Assembly: GCA_964605235.1 (NCBI GenBank)
Contig: CAZSBB010000011.1
Span: 62,001-126,000, forward strand
DNA: 64,000 nucleotides
Direction: 5' to 3'
Source: CAZSBB01 sp964605235
GTDB taxonomy: Bacteria > Planctomycetota > Phycisphaerae > Phycisphaerales > Phycisphaeraceae
Shown here: one piece after another, positions 59,442-64,000 of the stretch
Layout: each line of letters opens with the position of its first letter
Position numbering within the stretch: the stretch's first letter is position 1
Notes under the pieces: model-generated
The model's input: the letters and a program-made list of their open reading frames with translations, nothing else
What the model was told of the DNA's origin: nothing
Databases searched by the model: none
Translations under genes and position numbers: made by a program

Positions 59442-61952
59442 ATGCACCGCTTCAACGGGTCCTACGCTGGTGAGAATCTGCACAAGCTGGCGTTTCCGCT
59501 CGGCGGCATCGGGGCGGGGATGATCTGTCTGGAGGGCGCCGGGGCGTTCTCGCATGTGTCGCTGCGGCATAAGCCGGAGGTGTTTCACGAGCCGCAGCTT
59601 TTTGCCGCGGTGCACTGGCGCGACGAAACGCCGGGCGCCGGCAGCTCCCCCGGCTCCCCCGGCTCCCCCGGATCGGTGCTGTCGCGCGTGCTCGAAGGAC
59701 AGGTCCCGCGCTGGAAAATCTTTGGCGGCACGTACACCGGCAACGGCTTGACCCATCGCACCTATGGCTTGCCGCGTTGTCATGCCCAAAGCTTCACCGC
59801 ACGGATGCCCTTCGCCGAGGTGCGCCTGCAGGACCCGGCGCTCGGGCTGGAAGCCAGGCTCACCGGCTGGAGTCCGTTCATTCCCACCGACAGCGCCGCT
59901 TCGAGCCTGCCGATGGCGGCAGTCGAGTATGAACTGATCAATCAGAATCCCACCGCCCGCACGGGCGTCTTCTCCTTCCACAGCGCCAACTTCCTGCGCG
60001 CTCCGCGCAAGGAAGCTCCCAGGCAGGAAGTGCGCCGATTGGAGCGCGGCTTCATCTTGCGTCAGCCGGGCAGCTCCGACCTGCCGCATGAGGAAGCAGC
60101 GCTGGCGGTGCAGGTGCTCCACGAGCAGGTGAACGTCGACGCCGCCTGGTTCCGCGGCCAATGGTTTGATGCGCTGACCACCGTGTGGAACCACATCGCC
60201 GCCGGCGCTGCACCCGACCAGCCTCCGCCCACCACCGGCCCGGCGAGCCCCGGCGCCAGCGTCTACGTGCCCTTCCAACTCGACCCTGGCCAAAGCGTCA
60301 CCATTCCCGTCCTGTTCTGCTGGTATGTGCCGCACACCGACCACCGCTACGGCACGGAGGAAAAACCTGCCCAGAGCGCCTGCAGCAGTGGCGCGTGCGC
60401 TTGCAGCAACGAGCCCCCCAAAGAGAAGTATCGCCCGTGGTACGCCCGCCAGTATGCCGGCATTGATGCGGTGGCGGAGCACTGGCGCACGCATTACGCC
60501 GACCTGCGCAAACGCAGTGCGATCTTCACCGACTGCTTTTATGACACCACGCTGCCCGCCGAGGTGGTCGAAGCCGTCGCCGCCAACCTGACGATCCTCA
60601 AAACCCCCACGGTGCTGCGGCAACACGACGGCCGGCTGTGGTGCTGGGAAGGTTGCGGGGACGCCAATGGTTGCTGTTCGGGCAGTTGCACGCATGTGTG
60701 GAACTATGCGCAAGCGCTGCCGCACCTGTTTGCGGACCTGGAGCGCACGCTGCGCGAAACGGAGTTTCACGAAGCGCAGAATGACGCCGGCAAGCAGGCA
60801 TTTCGCGCCTCGCTGCCGATCCGCACCACCGCCAACTTCGACGCCCACGCCGCCGCCGACGGGCAATTGGGCGGCATCATGAAGGTCCACCGCGATTGGC
60901 GCATCGCCGGCGACACCGCGTGGCTGCGGCGCCTCTGGCCGGCGGTGCGGCGCAGCATGGATTACTGCATTTCCGCGTGGGATCCTGACCACGAAGGCGT
61001 CCTCAAGGAGCCGCACCACAACACCTACGACATCGAGTTCTGGGGCCCCGACGGCATGTGCAGCAGCTTCTATCTCGGTGCGCTGCAGGCGATGATCCAC
61101 ATGGGAACCGCACTGCAGCAGGATGTCTCGCGCTATCAGGCCCTGTTCACACGCGGCCAAAAATATCTGCACGAACAGCTCTACAACGGCGAGTATTTCC
61201 AGCAGCAGGTGCGCTGGCAAGACCTGCACGCCGACGCGACGCAGTTCGCTCCGCTGATCGGCGGAGATGGCAATGATGTGCCCGAAGCCCTGACGCTGAT
61301 GGAAAAGGAAGGCCCGAAATACCAATACGGCTCCGGCTGCCTGAGCGACGGCGTGCTGGGGGCGTGGATGGCGCAGGTCTGCGGCGTGGGCGAGGTGCTC
61401 GACGGCGACAAGATCGTCAGCCACCTGCGCGCGGTGCATCGGCATAACCTCAAGCATGATCTCACGGCGCACGCCAACCCGCAGCGGCCGGGCTTTGCCG
61501 TGGGCGCTGAGGGCGGGTTGCTGCTCTGCACCTGGCCGCGCGGCGGGAAGCCGGCGCTCCCGTTTGTGTACAGCGATGAAGTGTGGACCGGCATCGAATA
61601 TCAGGTGGCCGCCCATCTGCTGCGCGTCGGCTGCGTGGAGGAAGGTCTGGAGATTGTGCGCGTCGCGCGCCAACGCTACGACGGCCGGGACCGCAATCCG
61701 TTCAACGAATACGAATGCGGCCACTGGTACGCCCGCGCCATGTCCTCCTACGCGCTGCTCGAAGGACTCAGCGGCGCACGCTATGACGCGGTGACGAAAA
61801 CGCTGACCCTCCAGCCGACCTTACCGGGCGACTTCCGCGCGTTCCTGAGCACCGCCACCGGCTTCGGCACCGTCGGCGTGCACGCGGGTAAGCCGTTTAT
61901 CGAGGTAAAGTACGGGCGCATCGATGTGGCGCAGCTGGAACTGCAAGCGTGA
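59442..61952 (+). CDS. GH116-family beta-glycosidase (GBA2-like)
   Basis: An 836-residue protein. The family start is seen in LAFPLGGIGAGMICLEGAGA, then a beta-domain, and the (alpha/alpha)6 catalytic domain with LWCWEGCGDANGCCSGSCTH, THVWNYAQALPHLFADLERT, HNTYDIEFWGPDGMCSSFYL and GLCTWPRGGKP-like segments. There is no signal peptide, so cytosolic cleavage of imported glycosides is likely. Its stop overlaps the start of the LacI-family gene (GTGA), an unusual enzyme-then-regulator coupling. Confidence 0.9.
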   Translation: MHRFNGSYAGENLHKLAFPLGGIGAGMICLEGAGAFSHVSLRHKPEVFHEPQLFAAVHWRDETPGAGSSPGSPGSPGSVLSRVLEGQVPRWKIFGGTYTGNGLTHRTYGLPRCHAQSFTARMPFAEVRLQDPALGLEARLTGWSPFIPTDSAASSLPMAAVEYELINQNPTARTGVFSFHSANFLRAPRKEAPRQEVRRLERGFILRQPGSSDLPHEEAALAVQVLHEQVNVDAAWFRGQWFDALTTVWNHIAAGAAPDQPPPTTGPASPGASVYVPFQLDPGQSVTIPVLFCWYVPHTDHRYGTEEKPAQSACSSGACACSNEPPKEKYRPWYARQYAGIDAVAEHWRTHYADLRKRSAIFTDCFYDTTLPAEVVEAVAANLTILKTPTVLRQHDGRLWCWEGCGDANGCCSGSCTHVWNYAQALPHLFADLERTLRETEFHEAQNDAGKQAFRASLPIRTTANFDAHAAADGQLGGIMKVHRDWRIAGDTAWLRRLWPAVRRSMDYCISAWDPDHEGVLKEPHHNTYDIEFWGPDGMCSSFYLGALQAMIHMGTALQQDVSRYQALFTRGQKYLHEQLYNGEYFQQQVRWQDLHADATQFAPLIGGDGNDVPEALTLMEKEGPKYQYGSGCLSDGVLGAWMAQVCGVGEVLDGDKIVSHLRAVHRHNLKHDLTAHANPQRPGFAVGAEGGLLLCTWPRGGKPALPFVYSDEVWTGIEYQVAAHLLRVGCVEEGLEIVRVARQRYDGRDRNPFNEYECGHWYARAMSSYALLEGLSGARYDAVTKTLTLQPTLPGDFRAFLSTATGFGTVGVHAGKPFIEVKYGRIDVAQLELQA

Positions 61953-63073
61953 TTTCATCACTGGAACTGGCGCGAAGGTGTGGCGTATCGCAGGCGACGG
62001 TCGATCGCGCGCTGCACAATCGCCCCGGCATCAGTCGCGCCACGCGGGACCGCATCCGGCGCGAAGCCGAGCGCCATGGCTACCTGCCCAACCCGGCCGC
62101 CAATGAAATCCTGCGCGGCGACCGCCGGGTGATCGGCGCCGTGCTGCCCACCTTCAGCCAGGTTTTCTTCATGGACCTCATGGCGGCGCTGGGGCGGGCG
62201 CTGCAGCCGTATGGCCAGCGCGTGTTCCTCTCCCCGGTGGAGCAGGCGCGCGACTTCGCCCCCGCGCTGGCGGAGTTTGCCGCGCGGCGGGTCAAGGCGC
62301 TGGTGGTGGTGCCGCCGGATGAAACCGTGGAGGTCCCCGCCGCCATCGCCGCCGCGGTGCCGGTGCTGTCGCTGATCAGTCCCTGCCGCGGCGCGGGCGT
62401 GCGCTTCATCACGCCCGATGAACTGCAAGCCGGCGAAGTGGGCACGCGCTATCTGCTGGAGCAAGGGCATTGCCGCATCGCCCATGTCACCTACAGTCGC
62501 CGGAGTCACGCCATCGAGCAGCGCGCCCTCGGCTACACGCGCACCATGCAGGCGCAACGCCTGCAGCCGCTGGTGCTGCGCGGCGTAAGCGATGCCGAGT
62601 TGCTGACCGCCATTGCTGAACATCATCTGACCGCGCTGTTCTGCCACAACGACAAGCTGGCGGCCCGCACGCTCAAACTGCTGCACACGGCCGGCATCGC
62701 CACGCCCGGCGCGGCGGGGATGGCGGAACAGAAAAAGGTGTCAGACACCTTATTGACGAGCCCCTCGCGTGAGCAAGGGGTGGCGGCGCAGCCGCCGCGC
62801 CATGGCGAAGGAAAGGCCACCCCTCCCTCACGGTCGGGGCTCGTTGGGCGAGCGTCAGCGCTACCCCTGGAACTTCCGGGGCCGGTGTCAGTGCTGGGGG
62901 TGGACCACACGCCGACCTTGCGCGAACTGTGGCCGGAGCTGACGACGTTGGCCTACCCGTTGGACAGCCTGGCGGCGCACGCAGCGGCGCTCATCAACGA
63001 CCAGCCGCATCCGCCCGCCATCGGCCCTTACGCGGTCCAGCCGCGCGCCAGCGTGGGGCGTTGGCGGCCATGA
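61949..63073 (+). CDS. LacI-family transcriptional regulator with in-frame repeat insertion
   Basis: A 374-residue regulator, ~40 longer than typical. HTH: ISSLELARRCGVSQATVDRAL, NRPGISRATRDRIRREAERH, YLPNPAANEIL hinge. The sugar-binding core has IGAVLPTFSQVFFMDLMAAL and LFCHNDKLAARTLKLL. Then at residues ~254-309 there is sequence that has no place in the family (KKVSDTLLTSPSREQG...); DNA shows it to be the palindrome pair 62735-62843. The fold then resumes at PVSVLGVDHTPTLRELWPEL. GTG start overlaps the GH116 stop. It probably controls the GH116 operon. Confidence 0.85.
   Translation: MISSLELARRCGVSQATVDRALHNRPGISRATRDRIRREAERHGYLPNPAANEILRGDRRVIGAVLPTFSQVFFMDLMAALGRALQPYGQRVFLSPVEQARDFAPALAEFAARRVKALVVVPPDETVEVPAAIAAAVPVLSLISPCRGAGVRFITPDELQAGEVGTRYLLEQGHCRIAHVTYSRRSHAIEQRALGYTRTMQAQRLQPLVLRGVSDAELLTAIAEHHLTALFCHNDKLAARTLKLLHTAGIATPGAAGMAEQKKVSDTLLTSPSREQGVAAQPPRHGEGKATPPSRSGLVGRASALPLELPGPVSVLGVDHTPTLRELWPELTTLAYPLDSLAAHAAALINDQPHPPAIGPYAVQPRASVGRWRP
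62735..62843. repeat. Palindromic repeats inserted within the LacI gene
   Basis: AAGGTGTCAGACACCTT (62735-62751, perfect palindrome) followed by an inverted pair ACGAGCCCCTCGCGTGAGC (62756) and its counterpart ending CGGTCGGGGCTCGTT (62844). The total length is a multiple of three with no stop in the coding frame, so the reading frame is kept. Confidence 0.85.
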
Positions 63074-63109
63074 TCCTCCCGGCGGCGGCGCATGGACCAG
63101 CCCGCCCAC

Positions 63110-63133
63110 AAAAAAACCCCGCGAATTGCGGGG
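63110..63133 (-). terminator. Terminator for tRNA-Lys (minus strand)
   Basis: CCCCGC-GAATT-GCGGGG stem preceded on the plus strand by seven A; on the minus strand the hairpin is followed by a T run. It lies about 50 bases downstream of the tRNA and 37 bases after the LacI stop. Confidence 0.8.
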
Positions 63134-63181
63134 ATTTACTGGTGGGTGCGGCAGCATGCGCGATGCCGAATGCTTTCCGAA

Positions 63182-63254
<73 letters not shown>

Positions 63255-63343
63255 CCTGCCGAAGCAGTTTACCGCAGAATCCGTAGAACCCGCAGCAGGA
63301 AAGAAAGTTTAGTCATGGCCGGGGGGCTGTCAAGCAGTGGGGC

Positions 63344-63371
63344 TTGCAGGAACCGGGCGCGACGTTATACT
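63344..63371 (+). promoter_or_regulatory. Promoter candidate for rpmI-rplT
   Basis: TTGCAG (or CTTGCA) and TATACT with 15-16 bases between, 45 bases before the rpmI start, in the intergenic region after tRNA-Lys. Confidence 0.45.
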
Positions 63372-63416
63372 GCGCGGCTCGGTTTCCATCTGGTGGTGGG
63401 CCAGGAGAATATTGAC

Positions 63417-63629
63417 ATGTCCAAGCTCAAGACGCATAAAGGTCTGCTCAAACGGGTCCGTGTGACCGGCAAGGGCAAGGTCAAGTTTCGCCGCGCCGGC
63501 AAAGGCCACCTGTTGAGCCACAAGTCCGGCGAAAAGAAGCAGGACCTGCGGCAGTCCACCATGCTCAAGCGCGGCGATCTCAAGCGCATCAGCAAGATGC
63601 TCCATCGCCCGTTGACCCCCAGCGAGTAA
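63417..63629 (+). CDS. rpmI: 50S ribosomal protein L35
   Basis: Seventy residues, very basic: SKLKTHKGLLKRVRVTGKGK, HLLSHKSGEKKQDLRQS, LKRISKMLHRPLTPSE. GGAG nine bases upstream of ATG 63417. A stem-loop (AGCGAG/CTCGCT) overlaps the stop. The usual infC gene is not upstream within the window (tRNA-Lys and the LacI gene are there instead). Confidence 0.96.
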   Translation: MSKLKTHKGLLKRVRVTGKGKVKFRRAGKGHLLSHKSGEKKQDLRQSTMLKRGDLKRISKMLHRPLTPSE

Positions 63630-63760
63630 AAACAGCTCGCTGCTGCGGCGCAAGCCGCCCGCGACCGGCGCCAGCGGGGTGGCCGGTTGCATGAATACGC
63701 CTGCCGGGTTTCAAGCGTCGTCCTTTGACGACCCCCGTGGCCGGCCCAAGGAGCGCTCCC

Positions 63761-64000
63761 ATGCCTCGTGCCCGCAAAGGCGCCGCTCGGCGTCAAGCCA
63801 AAGTTCGTTGGTTCAAAGCTGCCAAAGGTAATCGCGGCAATCGCAGCCGCTGCTGGCGCAAGGTGCGCGAAGCCGTCCTCCGGGCCGGCCGGTATCGCAC
63901 CCGCGACCGCCGCCTGCTCAAGCGCGAGTACCGCGCCCTGTGGATCGTTCGCCTCAATGCCGCCGCCCGGGCGCATGACATGAGCTACAGCCAGTTCATC
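63761..64000 (+). CDS. rplT: 50S ribosomal protein L20 (3' cut by window)
   Basis: Eighty residues seen: PRARKGAARRQAKVRWFKAA, KGNRGNRSRCWRKVREAVLR, RDRRLLKREYRALWIVRLNA. Lys/Arg-rich N-terminal tail binds 23S rRNA. AAGGAG seven bases before ATG. The gap to rpmI (131 bases) has no other gene; an L20 autoregulatory leader was not recognised. Confidence 0.96.
   Translation, partial: MPRARKGAARRQAKVRWFKAAKGNRGNRSRCWRKVREAVLRAGRYRTRDRRLLKREYRALWIVRLNAAARAHDMSYSQFI

Noticed and set aside
59391..61724. Minus-strand ORF of 777 aa opposite GH116
   Set aside because: GH116 frame has all family motifs; antisense frame has none.

Overview
The window looks like a chromosomal scaffold from a high-GC Planctomycetota bacterium, most likely Phycisphaerae (inference). 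Evidence: C-x2-C-x-YDLTGLPE zinc-ribbon proteins, a DUF6677-like membrane protein, an H-x9-DG pseudopilin-like domain, a MoxR/DUF58/VWA operon with fused ABC permeases, lysine-rich extensions, GH116 and sulfatase genes, and very many dispersed palindromic repeats. There is one scaffold gap (100 N, 10613-10712) inside a tandem repeat.

Layout. 1-10108: a tightly coupled operon (MoxR fragment, DUF58, BatA-like VWA protein, exported membrane protein, ABC ATPase, two paralogous double-length permeases), with ATGA overlaps at four junctions. 10109-10990: repeats and the assembly gap. 11019-15080: RNase Z-like hydrolase, a tRNA-like fragment, cysteine desulfurase, a sugar-active beta-propeller protein. 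15943-19290: DUF1015 protein, an ECF sigma factor and a probable membrane anti-sigma factor. 19618-22043: ftsW-murG (peptidoglycan). 22180-27257: signalling genes (FHA-SpoIIE phosphatase, STAS, NapD-like, Rrf2, Hpt, TrkA-N). 27364-34697: lspA, a DksA-like protein with a histone-H1-like tail, SpoIID-like lipoprotein, a dehydrogenase, a toxin-antitoxin pair, aldo/keto reductase, Gfo/Idh/MocA. 34872-38942: a giant exported protein. 38967-40911: an AT-richer, probably acquired tcmP-DUF5131 pair. 41081-47352: a beta-CASP nuclease and a single reading frame joining an ABC exporter to a secretin. 47612-50954: lipoprotein amidohydrolase coupled to a GltS-type symporter, small membrane proteins. 51157-56480: poly-Asp protein, sulfatase, RAYT transposase with its REP palindromes, transglutaminase-like protein. 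56574-59174: a Zn/Mn ABC importer behind a Fur/Zur-like operator. 59442-63073: GH116 glycosidase coupled to a LacI-type regulator that carries an in-frame repeat insertion. 63182-64000: tRNA-Lys, rpmI, rplT.

The most striking item is the ABC exporter-secretin fusion (42715-47352): exporter TMD and NBD, then an internal signal-peptide-like segment, an Ala-Pro linker, secretin and a long C-terminal extension in one uninterrupted frame. Next are the repeat ecology (at least eight palindromic families, a resident RAYT with REPs, and repeats that supply stop codons or insert in frame) and the acquired tcmP-DUF5131 pair.
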